Assembly: GCF_000767465.1 (NCBI RefSeq)
Contig: NZ_CP009294.1
Coordinates: 1 to 64,000, forward strand
Direction of reading: 5' to 3'
DNA length: 64,000 nucleotides
Source of the DNA: Novosphingobium pentaromativorans US6-1
GTDB taxonomy: Bacteria > Pseudomonadota > Alphaproteobacteria > Sphingomonadales > Sphingomonadaceae
Both the position numbers and the translations under genes were made by a program. Below, one piece after another: positions 55,228 through 63,995 of the stretch (its first letter is position 1; each line of letters begins with the position of its first letter). The notes beneath the pieces were generated by a model. That model ran no database searches and had not been told where the DNA came from. It saw only the letters and a program-made list of their open reading frames with translations.

Positions 55228-56399
55228 GTCATCTGAATCTAAAGTTCGCCGCATAATGTACGTTCTGCGGTTTGGCAGAAGCGCTTGACGGAGGCGAGGA
55301 TCTCGTCGGCCGACTTGGTCCACCGGTATGGCTTCGGGTTCTCATTGTGGCGTTCAATGAAGGTGCGGATGTCCTGCTCCAGCTCGCTGGTGGAGGTATG
55401 GACACCGCGCTTCAACTGCTTGCGGGTGAGCTCTGCAAACCAACGTTCGACCTGGTTGATCCAGGATGCCGAGGTCGGCGTGAAATGGACGTGGTAATGC
55501 GGCCGACGAGCGAGCCATGTCCGAACCAGCGCGGTTTTGTGGGTGGCGTAATTGTCCATGATGATGTGGACATCGAGGTCGGGCGGCACCTGCGCGTCGA
55601 TCTGCTTGAGAAAGTCGAGAAACTCGGCGGCGCGGTGCCGCTTGTAGCATTTCCCGATGACAAAGCCCGAGGCGATATCAAGCGCGGCGAAGAGTGAGGT
55701 CGTGCCATGGCGGACGTAGCTGTGCGTGCGACGCTCGGGCATGCCGGGCATCATCGGCAGGACCGGCTGCTCGCGATCGAGTGCTTGGATCTGGCTCTTC
55801 TCGTCCACGCTGAGCACCAATGCGCGGTTGGGCGGCGACAGATATAGGCCAACGATATCACGGACCTTGTCGACGAACAGCGGATCGCTGGACAGCTTGA
55901 ACGTCTCCGAGCGATGCGGCTGCAATCCAAAGGCCGCCCAGATTCGGCGGATCGTGGTATGTGAAAAGCCGGTCGCGCCTGCCATCGAACGGATTGACCA
56001 GTGGGTCGCGTCATCTGGCTTCGAGCGCAGTGTCCGCTCGATCACGGCTGCCACCTGATCATCCGCGATCGTCCGGGGTCTGCCTGGTCGAGCTTCGTCC
56101 AGCAGCCCCTCGATACGATCCTTGAGAAAGCGCCTGCGCCACTTGCCGACTGTGTGCTCGTGCACGCCCAACTCAGCCGCCACGACCTTGCTCTGGATGC
56201 CGTCTGCACATCGTAAGATGATCCGGCATCGTTCCGACATCGAACGGGACACTCGCCGTCGGCGCACCTGCCGCTCCAGATATTCCCGTTCCTCCGCTTC
56301 CAGAACCACTGGTTTCGTCGGTCTGCCGATAGCGTTGGCCATACTGCGCTCCTCTCGCGCAGGCAGCATACAATGAAGCTTATTTCAGTTCCAGATGAC
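55228..56399 (-). mobile_element. IS630-family insertion sequence, complete
   Basis: About 1172 bp bounded by imperfect inverted repeats beginning GTCATCTG (55228 onward; GTCATCTGG reading in from 56399) and flanked on both sides by TA (55226-55227 and 56400-56401), the target duplication of IS630. One transposase gene on the minus strand. Its right end adjoins the stop of the IS3-family orfB, so the left end of that IS3 element has been lost or displaced. Confidence 0.85.
55239..56342 (-). CDS. IS630-family transposase
   Basis: A 367-residue transposase. N-terminal HTH (RIILRCADGIQSKVVAAELGVHEHTVGKWRRRFL) and the DDE residues in LVLSVDEKSQIQALD, HIIMDNYATHKTA and SASWINQVERWFAEL. The ATG at 56342 gives MANAIGRPTKPVV; the frame extends 9 codons further to 56369. 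No damage seen. Confidence 0.92.
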   Translation of the reverse strand: MANAIGRPTKPVVLEAEEREYLERQVRRRRVSRSMSERCRIILRCADGIQSKVVAAELGVHEHTVGKWRRRFLKDRIEGLLDEARPGRPRTIADDQVAAVIERTLRSKPDDATHWSIRSMAGATGFSHTTIRRIWAAFGLQPHRSETFKLSSDPLFVDKVRDIVGLYLSPPNRALVLSVDEKSQIQALDREQPVLPMMPGMPERRTHSYVRHGTTSLFAALDIASGFVIGKCYKRHRAAEFLDFLKQIDAQVPPDLDVHIIMDNYATHKTALVRTWLARRPHYHVHFTPTSASWINQVERWFAELTRKQLKRGVHTSTSELEQDIRTFIERHNENPKPYRWTKSADEILASVKRFCQTAERTLCGEL

Positions 56400-57271
56400 T
56401 AGACGCCTTCCGCTTTCAAAATCTGCTGCCGTTCGAACTCGACGGGTGACAGCATCCCGTTCCTGACCTGCTTGCGCACCGGGTTGTAGAACATCTCGAC
56501 GTAATCGAACACGTCCTGTCGGGCTTCTTCGCGGTTTTTGTAGGTGCGGCGGCGGATGCGTTCGCGCTTGAGCGAGGAGAAGAAGCTCTCGGCGACGGCA
56601 TTGTCATGGCAGTTGCCGCGTCGGCTCATCGAGTGCTCAAGATTGTGAGCCCGGATGAACGCAGCCCAGTCCATGCTGGTGAACTGCGAGCCCTGGTCTG
56701 AGTGGATCAGCACCCGCTGCTTCGGTTTGCGCCGCCATACAGCCATGTGCAGCGCCTGCAGCACCACATCGGTGGTTTGCCGGCTTTGCATCGACCACCC
56801 CACCACCCGGCGGGAGTAGAGATCGATCACGACGGCCAGATAGGCAAAGCCCTCCATGGTGCGGATGTAGGTAATGTCCGTCACCCAGGCCCGGTCTGGC
56901 GCAGCCACGTCGAACTGGCGATCCAGAGTGTTGTCGACCGCCAGCGATGGCTTGCCGCCATAGCTGCCCGGCCGGCGCTTGTAGCCGATCTGCGCCTTGA
57001 TACCCGCCAGTCTGGTCAGGCGGGCGATACGGTTCGGGCAGGATGTCTCTCCCCGATCGAGCACATCGTGCAGCTTGCGGTAGCCATAGACCTTGCCGCT
57101 GTCGTTCCAGGCTTGCCGCAGCAACTCCGTCTGCCGAGCGTCTTCCCGAGCCCGCTGGCTCAGCGGACTCTTCTGCCAGGCATAATAGCCACTGGGCTGC
57201 ACGGCGAGGCACCGGCACATTGCCCGCACACGGAAACGATCACGATGCTCGGCGATGAACGCGTACCTCAC
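56399..57271 (-). CDS. IS3-family transposase OrfB (separated from orfA)
   Basis: A 290-residue catalytic subunit. Start (M/V)RYAFIAEHRDRFRVRAMCRCLAV, HTH_21 region, and DDE residues in RAWVTDITYIRT, VLIHSDQGSQFTS and NAVAESFFSSLKRERIRRR. The frame is intact, but production normally depends on a -1 frameshift from orfA, which now lies on the other side of IS110. The TAG stop uses the last base of IS630 plus its TA duplication. Confidence 0.85.
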   Translation of the reverse strand: MRYAFIAEHRDRFRVRAMCRCLAVQPSGYYAWQKSPLSQRAREDARQTELLRQAWNDSGKVYGYRKLHDVLDRGETSCPNRIARLTRLAGIKAQIGYKRRPGSYGGKPSLAVDNTLDRQFDVAAPDRAWVTDITYIRTMEGFAYLAVVIDLYSRRVVGWSMQSRQTTDVVLQALHMAVWRRKPKQRVLIHSDQGSQFTSMDWAAFIRAHNLEHSMSRRGNCHDNAVAESFFSSLKRERIRRRTYKNREEARQDVFDYVEMFYNPVRKQVRNGMLSPVEFERQQILKAEGV

Positions 57272-57303
57272 TTTGCATCTGGGGCGAAATACGCGGTGGC
57301 TTT

Positions 57304-58645
57304 ATGGGATGGCCCGCCCCTCACCGACCGGCATTATCATGCTGCCGGAATGGAAGTGGAGAAGATCTATGACGAATCCGGCGATCAGCATTTTGGGCGT
57401 AGATCTTGGCAAGAACAGCTGCAGCGTCGCAGGCCTTGATGCCACGGGCGCGGTCGTGATGCGTCGGCGAATGACGCGCGAGGGGCTGATCAGGTTCGTC
57501 TCGAAGTTGCCGCAATGCGTGGTGGCGATGGAGGCATGCTGCGGGGCGCACTTTCTGAGCCGCATCTTCGTGACGCAGGGACACGTCGTGCGATTGATGT
57601 CGCCGGAATACGTTCAGCATTACGTCAAGGCGCCAGAAAACCGACGACCGGGATGCCGAGGCTATCACCGAAGCCGCGACCCGTCCGACAATGCGCCTGG
57701 TGACGCCGAAAAGCGAAGCGCAGCTGGATTTACAAATTCTGCATCGGGCGCGAGCGAGGCTGGTTGCGGAGCGAACACGGCTAACCAACCAATTGCGCGC
57801 GGTCTTGCTGGAGCGTGGCATCATCCTGCCGCAACGGCGTGCTCCTCTGATCCGGCGACTGGGCGAACTTATGTCGGGCGAACTTGCGATCAGCGCCCGA
57901 ATGCTGCGTCTACTGAACGACTTGCGAGAGGAATGGGCGGACCTTGATCGCAGGATCAGCGCCTATGACGAGGAATTGATTGCAATGACGCGGGAAGACG
58001 ATCTGGCACGGCGTCTGGTTACGGTTCCCGGCATCGGCGTGATCAATGCAACGGCCTTGGTCGCCGCAGTGGGTGATGCCAGCGCGTTCGCCAAGGCACG
58101 CGATCTGGCTGCATGGCTCGGTCTGACGCCGCGCCAACATTCAACCGGCGGCAAAACCAAAATGCTCGGGATCAGCAAACGCGGAAATCGCTACCTGCGA
58201 ACCCAGCTCATCCACGGCGCGCGGGCGGCGATGCGGCACTTCGCCGAAAGACCAACGGCACTCGGGGCCTGGATCCGCAATCTGCTTGCACGCGCGCATC
58301 CCAATGTTGTGGTGGTTGCGCTGGCTGCCAAGCTGGCTCGGATCGCCTGGGCTGTCCTTCGGCGCGGCGACGCATATCGGCCGCAAGCAAGCTTGACCTG
58401 ACGCAATTGCGGCCTGGCAGAACCGGCTGCTCGACATGTCTGTGGAGGTGAGAAAGATGGCATAACGGTCGAACCGGCGGAGCGGTTAGCCTGGTTAAAA
58501 ATGTGGCGCATGACGCCGATAGCTTTATGAGGCCCCACCCGCGCGGAACCCATCTTGGCCAGGACAGCAAGCCTGAGACCGGATACGTTGATGCAGACCC
58601 ACTACGCCATCCATTCTATCCTTGCAGACGGGGGCGGGCCTTACG
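57304..58645 (+). mobile_element. IS110-family element (IS1111-like) inside the IS3 element
   Basis: About 1.34 kb. Subterminal inverted repeats GGCCCGCCCC (57311-57320) and GGGGCGGGCC (58631-58640) lie a few bases inside each end, as in the IS1111 group. The ends are placed where IS3 sequence resumes: ...GCGGTGGCTTT on the left and TTTTTTAGGATG on the right. The insertion fell in or beside the A-run where orfA shifts into orfB. The 220 bp after the transposase frame hold no other gene. Confidence 0.75.
57369..58401 (+). pseudogene. IS110-family transposase, frameshifted
   Basis: The frame from MTNPAISILGVDLGKNSCSVAGLD (first Asp of the DEDD site) runs through VVAMEACCGAHFLSR to HYVKAPEN and then is lost. 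The family sequence continues in the next frame as KTDDRDAEAITEAATRPTMRLVTPKSEAQLD and on to the transposase_20 domain (LVTVPGIGVINATALVAAVGDASAF ... GLTPRQHSTGGKTKMLGISKRGN). One extra C near 57633 (GCGCCAG for GCGCAG) explains it. The element is probably inactive. Confidence 0.82.
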
Positions 58646-58881
58646 TTTTTTAGGATGTCGCGCTCCTCGGTCACCCGGGCCAGCTCGCGCTTCAGCTGGC
58701 GGATCTCGGCATCCTTGCTGGCATCACCAGACACGACTTTCGCCAGCTGCCGCTTCCACGCATACAGCGAGTGCGCGCTGACCCCGAGCCGCTGCGAGAC
58801 CTCCGCCACTAGATACCCGCGTTCGGTGATCTGGGCCACCGCATCACGCTTGAACTCATCACTGAAGTTGGGCTTCCCCAT
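58646..58881 (-). pseudogene. IS3-family orfA, cut by IS110
   Basis: Seventy-eight codons of a normal orfA: MGKPNFSDEFKRDAVAQITERG, HTH (YLVAEVSQRLGVSAHSLYAWKRQL) and the coiled coil EIRQLKRELARVTEERDIL. After that the frame enters IS110 sequence. The lost last codons (ATAYFAPDAK) are found beyond the IS110 element near 57270-57303. Confidence 0.85.
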
Positions 58882-58940
58882 AATAGCCTCCTGTCCTCAA
58901 AATTAGGATCGAAGGCGTCCAGAAATCTAGGGGCTATTCA

Positions 58941-59075
58941 CTCTGCCTTGTCGCTGACCACCGTCCCGAGCAGTTCCTCGCGCCGAGCGATCGCGAACGC
59001 CTCCTTTCCCGGCCAATGAAATCCTGAAGCGGCAGCGTTCGCTCTAAACGGTCGAAAACTCATGATGCAGGTCAA
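58941..59075. other. Short gap without a gene
   Basis: A 135-bp stretch between the IS3 right end and the acyl-CoA synthetase stop. No frame, hairpin or repeat stands out. Confidence 0.4.
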
Positions 59076-60647
59076 TCACTTACCGGGATTTTGCAGATGA
59101 GGGTCGTCTAGTCCCAATTCTTCCCGACAAACCGCCGCAATCTTGGCCGGCGTTTCTGGATCGTCAATTGTCGCGGGGATATCAAAGGGTTCGCGGTTCA
59201 CGATCTTGCGGAGCAGGCTACGCAAGATCTTGCCAGAACGGGTCTTGGGCAATTGCTCAACGACCAGCACCGCCTTCATCGCCGCGATCGCACCAAGCTC
59301 GCTACGCACGGCAAGGACAGCGCGCTCGGCTATGCTCTTGTCTGCCGCATAACCAATCTGCGGGGTGACGAAAGCAATCGGTACCATACCTTTGAGGTTA
59401 TCGTCCGCACCGACGACGGCGCATTCAGCGACACCTGGTTGCCGCGACACGATCTCTTCCATCTGTCCGGTCGACAGCCGATGACCGGCGATGTTGATGA
59501 TGTCGTCGGTTCGTCCCATGATGTGCATGAAGCCCTCACTGTCGCGAAAGCCTGCATCACCGGTTTCGTAGTACCCAGGGAACGTCTCGAAATTTCGGAC
59601 AAACGTGGCGTTGTTGTTCCACAGCGAACGGAAAGTGCCGGGCGGCAGCGGGGTCTTGATCACAACATTGCCGCTTGCCTTGTCGGGCAGAGCAAATCCT
59701 TCGTCGTCGAGGATGGCGAACTGATATCCTGGCACCGGAAAGCCAGCGCTGCCAGGCTTGCGGCGCAGATCCCCCATCGCGAAGCACGAAGCGATGGCCG
59801 GCCAGCCAAGCTCGGTCTGGCACCAATGATCGATCACCGGCAAACCGCTTTTCCGCTCCAGCCAGGCAATCGTTTCCGGGTCGGCGCGTTCGCCGGCCAG
59901 AAACACGGCACGGCACGCGCCGACGCCGATCTCCTTCAGGTACCGGGCATCGGGATCCTCCTTGCGGATCGCCCGAATCGCGGTCGGCGCGGTGAAGAAA
60001 CTCTTGACATTATGGCGCGCTATGGTCCGCCAGAACGTGCCGGGATCGGGTGTGCCGACAGGCTTGCCTTCGAACAGGACGGTCGTGGCCCCAACCAGCA
60101 GCGGGGCATAGACGATGTAGCTATGCCCCACCACCCAACCGACGTCCGAGGCAGCCCAGAACGTGTCCCGTGCCCCGATGCCATAGATGTTGGCCATCGA
60201 CCACGACAGGGCCACGGCATGTCCGCCATTGTCGCGCACCACACCCTTGGGAGTTCCTGTGGTGCCCCAAGTGTAGAGGATGTAGAGCGGATCGCCGGAG
60301 GCGAGAGGAACGCATGGAGGCACCGGCATATCGGCGGTCCTCCGCCGCAGATCGTGCCAGTCAATGTCTCGGACGGGCATCAAGTCCGCGGTTAGCTGTT
60401 CGCGCTGGACCAGGACGACATGCTCGACCGAGTGGGCGGCAAGGACCAGCGCTTCGTCGACCAACGGCTTGCAGGCAATGGTGCGGCTGCCCTCGATTCC
60501 GCACGAAGCGGTGAGCACCAGTTTGGGGGTGGCATCGTCGATCCGCTTGGCCAGTTCGGGTGGGGCGAACCCGCCGAACACAACGGAATGGATCACACCG
60601 GGCCGCGCGCAAGCCAGCATCGCGAAAACCGTCTCGGGGATCATCAC
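59076..60647 (-). pseudogene. prpE: Propionyl-CoA synthetase-like protein, N-terminally truncated
   Basis: A 523-residue frame with the AMP-binding core of PrpE/AcsA enzymes: LYTWGTTGTPKGVVRDNGGH, ASDVGWVVGHSYIVYAPL, GYYETGDAGFRD and the C-terminal PKTRSGKILRSLLRKI with the catalytic Lys. The family begins about 100 residues earlier; here the start falls in the middle of the conserved MIPETVFAMLACARPGVIHSVVFGG stretch. The frame's GTG/ATG lies right at the stop of the DMT gene, and the ATG that has a good ribosome site (60651) is out of frame. So the 5' part was deleted and the product is probably not functional. Confidence 0.72.
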
Positions 60648-61628
60648 TCATGGTTTCCGCTCTCCCCTGTTTTCTGTCTGGCCCGCCGCTGCTCGGCGCG
60701 AAACGAATATCGCGGCCACCACAATGGCCGCTCCGACCATGTGATAGGTTTCGAGTCTCTCCCCCAACAGCAGCACCGCCAGAAAAACACCAAACACTGT
60801 AGGCAGGTTCATGTAGACGCCGGCTCTTACTGAACCGATCAGGACTACCGCGCGGTTGAAGAACGCATAGGCAATCAGCGAGGGAAAGATGCCAACATAG
60901 ACCACTGCGCTAATCACTTCAATTCGTGGCGTGGCGACCCCGCTGTCGGCCAGGCTGACCAGGTAAGGTACAGCCAGCGCTCCCATGCCGACCGCGAACA
61001 GCACCGCGAGCAGAGTGATGTGGTGTATGGCGGGCACCTTGCGCAAGAACGTCGCATAGGCCGAGTAAAGGAAGACCCCGGTCAGGGCGAGCAAGTCGCC
61101 GTGGTTGAGCCCGCCAAGATGCAACGCGAAAGGCTGCCCTCTGGTCACGATCCAGACGACTCCGGTAAAGGACAGCGTCGCACTGGCAACCAATAGCGGC
61201 CTGATCCGCTCCCCAAAGAGGATGCTGGGCATGACCAGAGTCATTACCGGCATGGTCGATTGCAGCAGCAGGCTGTTGGTGGCTGTAGTGAGTTGCAGGC
61301 TCCAGTAAACGATGAAGGCGAACACCCCCACGCCGAATACGCCCAATACCGCGAGCAGGCGCCAGGACTCGCGCAGGACCAGACGATCGGCCACGATGTG
61401 CTGCCAGGCAAATGGCAGAACGAACAGCAAAGCAACCACCCAACGCCAAAAGGCCAGCGACAGGGGAGAAAGCAAGTCGCGCGCCGCCCGGCCGACGATG
61501 GGATTCAAGGCCCAGAACAGCGAAGCGAGCGAAAGCAGCAAGAATGGTGAATTCCACAGGTAACCTGGGGCACGCCGCCAGCCTGGGGAACAGTTGGCAG
61601 CGCCCATCAGACGGAACGGCCCGACCAT
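60648..61628 (-). CDS. EamA/DMT-family transporter
   Basis: Up to 326 residues with ten membrane helices in two EamA repeats: FLLLSLASLFWALNPIVGRAARDLLSPLSLAFWRW opens the first and LLALTGVFLYSAYATFLRKV the second. The typical PSLIAYAFFNRAVVLIGS and GVYMNLPTVFGVFLAVLLLGE are present. Probably exports a metabolite; substrate unknown. Start uncertain: 61628 or an internal Met nearer the first helix. It diverges from the dioxygenase gene at 61735 across 106 bp. Confidence 0.82.
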   Translation of the reverse strand: MVGPFRLMGAANCSPGWRRAPGYLWNSPFLLLSLASLFWALNPIVGRAARDLLSPLSLAFWRWVVALLFVLPFAWQHIVADRLVLRESWRLLAVLGVFGVGVFAFIVYWSLQLTTATNSLLLQSTMPVMTLVMPSILFGERIRPLLVASATLSFTGVVWIVTRGQPFALHLGGLNHGDLLALTGVFLYSAYATFLRKVPAIHHITLLAVLFAVGMGALAVPYLVSLADSGVATPRIEVISAVVYVGIFPSLIAYAFFNRAVVLIGSVRAGVYMNLPTVFGVFLAVLLLGERLETYHMVGAAIVVAAIFVSRRAAAGQTENRGERKP

Positions 61629-61666
61629 TTCAATCCCACTTGCATAGCGTCGACTTTTTGCATATC

Positions 61667-61682
61667 GTGCATCGCATTGCCC
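61667..61682. promoter_or_regulatory. Shared operator-like motif before the ring dioxygenase
   Basis: GTGCATCGCATTGCCC matches GTGCAA-N4-TTGCAC in 10 of 12 half-site positions. It lies 52 bp before the alpha-subunit ATG, in the gap to the divergent DMT gene. Together with the sites at 30106 and 35634 it supports common control. Confidence 0.4.
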
Positions 61683-61734
61683 TTAGTGCACGATTCTGCC
61701 GAAGACAATCGGGGGCGTGAAACCGGAGAGAGCC

Positions 61735-63099
61735 ATGAGCGGCGACACCACACTCGTAGACACTGTCAATGCTAGCCAGTCCCGTCAGGTGTTCTGGGAC
61801 AGAGACGTTTATGATCTTGAAATAGAGCGGATTTTTTCCCGGGCATGGTTGATGCTCGGCCACAAATCGCTTCTCCCGAAGCCGGGCGACTTCATCACGA
61901 CTTATATGGCCGAGGACAAGATCATCCTTTCGCACCAGAGCGACGGGACCTTCCGCGCCTTTATCAATTCGTGCACGCACCGCGGCAACCAGATTTGCCA
62001 CGCCGACAGCGGTAACGCCAAGGCGTTCGTCTGCAATTATCACGGCTGGGTGTACGGGCAGGATGGATCGTTGGTCGATGTCCCACTCGAGTCGCGCTGT
62101 TACCACAACAAACTCGATAAGCAAGAGCTGGCGGCGAAGTCTGTTCGGGTCGAAACCTACAAGGGTTTCATTTTCGGTTGCCATGATCCCGAAGCGCCAA
62201 GCCTTGAAGACTACCTGGGCGAATTCCGTTTTTATCTCGACACCATCTGGGAAGGAGGGGGCGCTGGGCTGGAACTGCTCGGTCCGCCGATGAAGAGCCT
62301 GCTTCACTGCAACTGGAAAGTGCCGGTCGAAAATTTTGTCGGCGACGGATATCATGTCGGATGGACCCATGCGGCGGCGCTTGGTCAGATCGGTGGTCCG
62401 TTTGCGGGACTGGCCGGCAACCGCGCGGACATTCCCTTCGACGATCTTGGATTGCAGTTCACGACCCGGCATGGTCATGGCTTTGGGTTGGTCGACAACG
62501 CGGCGGCTGGGATCCACCGAAAGGGCGACGGCTGGAACAAATATCTTGAGGACACCCGCGGCGAGGTGCGCCGCAAGTTTGGCGCGGATCGCGAACGGCT
62601 TTATGTCGGGCACTGGAACGGCGCGATCTTCCCCAATTGCTCGTTCCTGTATGGCACCAACACCTTCAAAATCTGGCATCCACGCGGGCCGCACGAGATT
62701 GAAGTATGGACCTATACCATGGTGCCGAGCGATGCCGATCCCGCTACCAAGAGTGCGATACAGCGCGAAGCGACGAGAACATTCGGAACCGCCGGGACGC
62801 TGGAAAGCGACGACGGCGAAAACATGTCTTCGGCAACCTACGTGAACCGTGGCGTGATCACGCGTGACGGCATGATGAATTCGACCATGGGCGTCGGCTA
62901 CGAAGGACCGCATCCGGTTTATCCCGGAATCGTCGGCATCAGCTTCATTGGCGAGACATCCTACCGGGGCTTCTACCGGTTCTGGAAGGAAATGATCGAT
63001 GCCCCCGATTGGGCGAGCGTGAAGGCAAACGACGACAATTGGGATTCGGTCTTCACGAATCGCAATTTCTGGAACGAAAAGCTCAACGCGGCCGAATGA
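61735..63099 (+). CDS. Naphthalene/biphenyl-type dioxygenase alpha subunit (BphA1f-like)
   Basis: A 454-residue large subunit of the hydrocarbon dioxygenase group, the probable first enzyme of the upper pathway. Rieske ligands: NSCTHRGNQIC and VCNYHGWVYG. Iron site: ENFVGDGYHVGWTHAAAL, typical of NahAc/BphA1. The end (TNRNFWNEKLNAAE) is also usual. Sphingomonad BphA1f/PhnA1a proteins act on biphenyl and polycyclic aromatics. ATG at 61735 has CCGGAGAGAGCC upstream. It must use the distant ferredoxin (28718) and reductase (47334). Confidence 0.9.
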   Translation: MSGDTTLVDTVNASQSRQVFWDRDVYDLEIERIFSRAWLMLGHKSLLPKPGDFITTYMAEDKIILSHQSDGTFRAFINSCTHRGNQICHADSGNAKAFVCNYHGWVYGQDGSLVDVPLESRCYHNKLDKQELAAKSVRVETYKGFIFGCHDPEAPSLEDYLGEFRFYLDTIWEGGGAGLELLGPPMKSLLHCNWKVPVENFVGDGYHVGWTHAAALGQIGGPFAGLAGNRADIPFDDLGLQFTTRHGHGFGLVDNAAAGIHRKGDGWNKYLEDTRGEVRRKFGADRERLYVGHWNGAIFPNCSFLYGTNTFKIWHPRGPHEIEVWTYTMVPSDADPATKSAIQREATRTFGTAGTLESDDGENMSSATYVNRGVITRDGMMNSTMGVGYEGPHPVYPGIVGISFIGETSYRGFYRFWKEMIDAPDWASVKANDDNWDSVFTNRNFWNEKLNAAE

Positions 63100-63140
63100 T
63101 CGCCAGAGCCGGTCCAAATATCGACAACTACGGAGAGAAC

Positions 63141-63665
63141 ATGTCGACCGAACAAGTTCCGGTGACGCCGGATGTGCACTACGCCGTCGAAGCGCACTAT
63201 CGTGCCGAGGTCAGACTGTTGCAGACCGGGCAGTACCGGGAATGGCTGCACGGAATGGTCGCCGAAGACATCCATTACTGGATGCCGATTTACGAACAGC
63301 GCTTCGTGAGAGACCGGCGCCCGGACCCAACGCCAGACGATGCGGCAATTTACAACGACGACTTCGAAGAGCTCAAGCAGCGTGTCGAACGGCTTTATTC
63401 AGGTCAGGTCTGGATGGAGGATCCGCCATCCAAAATCCGGTACTTCGTGTCGAATGTCGAAGCCTTTGAAGCCGAAAACGGCGAATTGGACGTCCTGTCG
63501 AACATCCTTGTCTACCGCAACCGCCGCCAGACTGAAGTCACGGTGCATACATTGGGGCGTGAAGACAAGTTGCGCCAGGACGGCAATGGTTTCAAGGTCT
63601 TCCGGCGAAAACTTATCCTCGATGCGAGAGTCACGCAAGACAAGAATCTGTATTTCTTTTGTTAG
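63141..63665 (+). CDS. Naphthalene/biphenyl-type dioxygenase beta subunit (BphA2f-like)
   Basis: A 174-residue small subunit: VEAHYRAEVRLLQTGQYREWLHGMVAEDIHYWMPIYEQRF, IRYFVSNVEAFEAE and the end GFKVFRRKLILDARVTQDKNLYFFC. Pairs with the alpha subunit 41 bp upstream. The ATG at 63141 follows ACGGAGAGAAC; the frame opens earlier inside the alpha gene. Confidence 0.9.
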   Translation: MSTEQVPVTPDVHYAVEAHYRAEVRLLQTGQYREWLHGMVAEDIHYWMPIYEQRFVRDRRPDPTPDDAAIYNDDFEELKQRVERLYSGQVWMEDPPSKIRYFVSNVEAFEAENGELDVLSNILVYRNRRQTEVTVHTLGREDKLRQDGNGFKVFRRKLILDARVTQDKNLYFFC

Positions 63666-63701
63666 AAATGCGCGATTTGGCGCCAGATCGGGAGAATTTG
63701 C

Positions 63702-63995
63702 ATGGAAGCCTATGCCGCGATCATCGAACGTCAGGGCGGGGAATTCGTCCTCGACACCGTATCGCTCGAAGATCCTCGCGACGGCGAGGTACTAGTCAAG
63801 ATTGCTGCGGCCGGCATGTGTCACACCGACCTGACCGTGCGCGACCAGCATTTTCCGACGCCACTGCCGGCTGTGCTCGGCCACGAGGGCGCGGGCGTCG
63901 TCGAAAGGGTCGGCCTCGATTATGTCAGCGCCTCTCCGTTCCGCGTTCCGATCGCGCGCCTTGCCGCTGCCCAATCGGCGCTGGCCGCAACCTAG
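63702..63995 (+). pseudogene. Chimera: benzyl alcohol dehydrogenase start joined to pyruvate phosphate dikinase end
   Basis: A 97-residue frame. Residues 1-71 are the start of a zinc alcohol dehydrogenase like XylB (GEVLVKIAAAGMCHTDLTVRDQHFPTPLP, GHEGAGVVERVG), with the first Zn Cys and His. Instead of the rest of that enzyme it continues LDYVSASPFRVPIARLAAAQ, the C-terminal end of pyruvate phosphate dikinase, then stops. The join is at the codons for RVG (63906-63914), which both genes share, so recombination at short homology is likely. The protein lacks the rest of the metal sites and the NAD domain and cannot be an active dehydrogenase. Confidence 0.8.

Larger units (their letters stand above)
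56400..58940 (-). mobile_element. IS3-family element interrupted by IS110, left end missing
   Basis: The right end is recognisable (complement TGAATAGCCCCTAG, ending at 58940). orfA is cut at 58646 and orfB continues from 57303 leftward, with an IS110 element between. No matching terminal repeat is found on the left, where the IS630 copy begins. The element is therefore dead unless supplied in trans. Confidence 0.75.
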
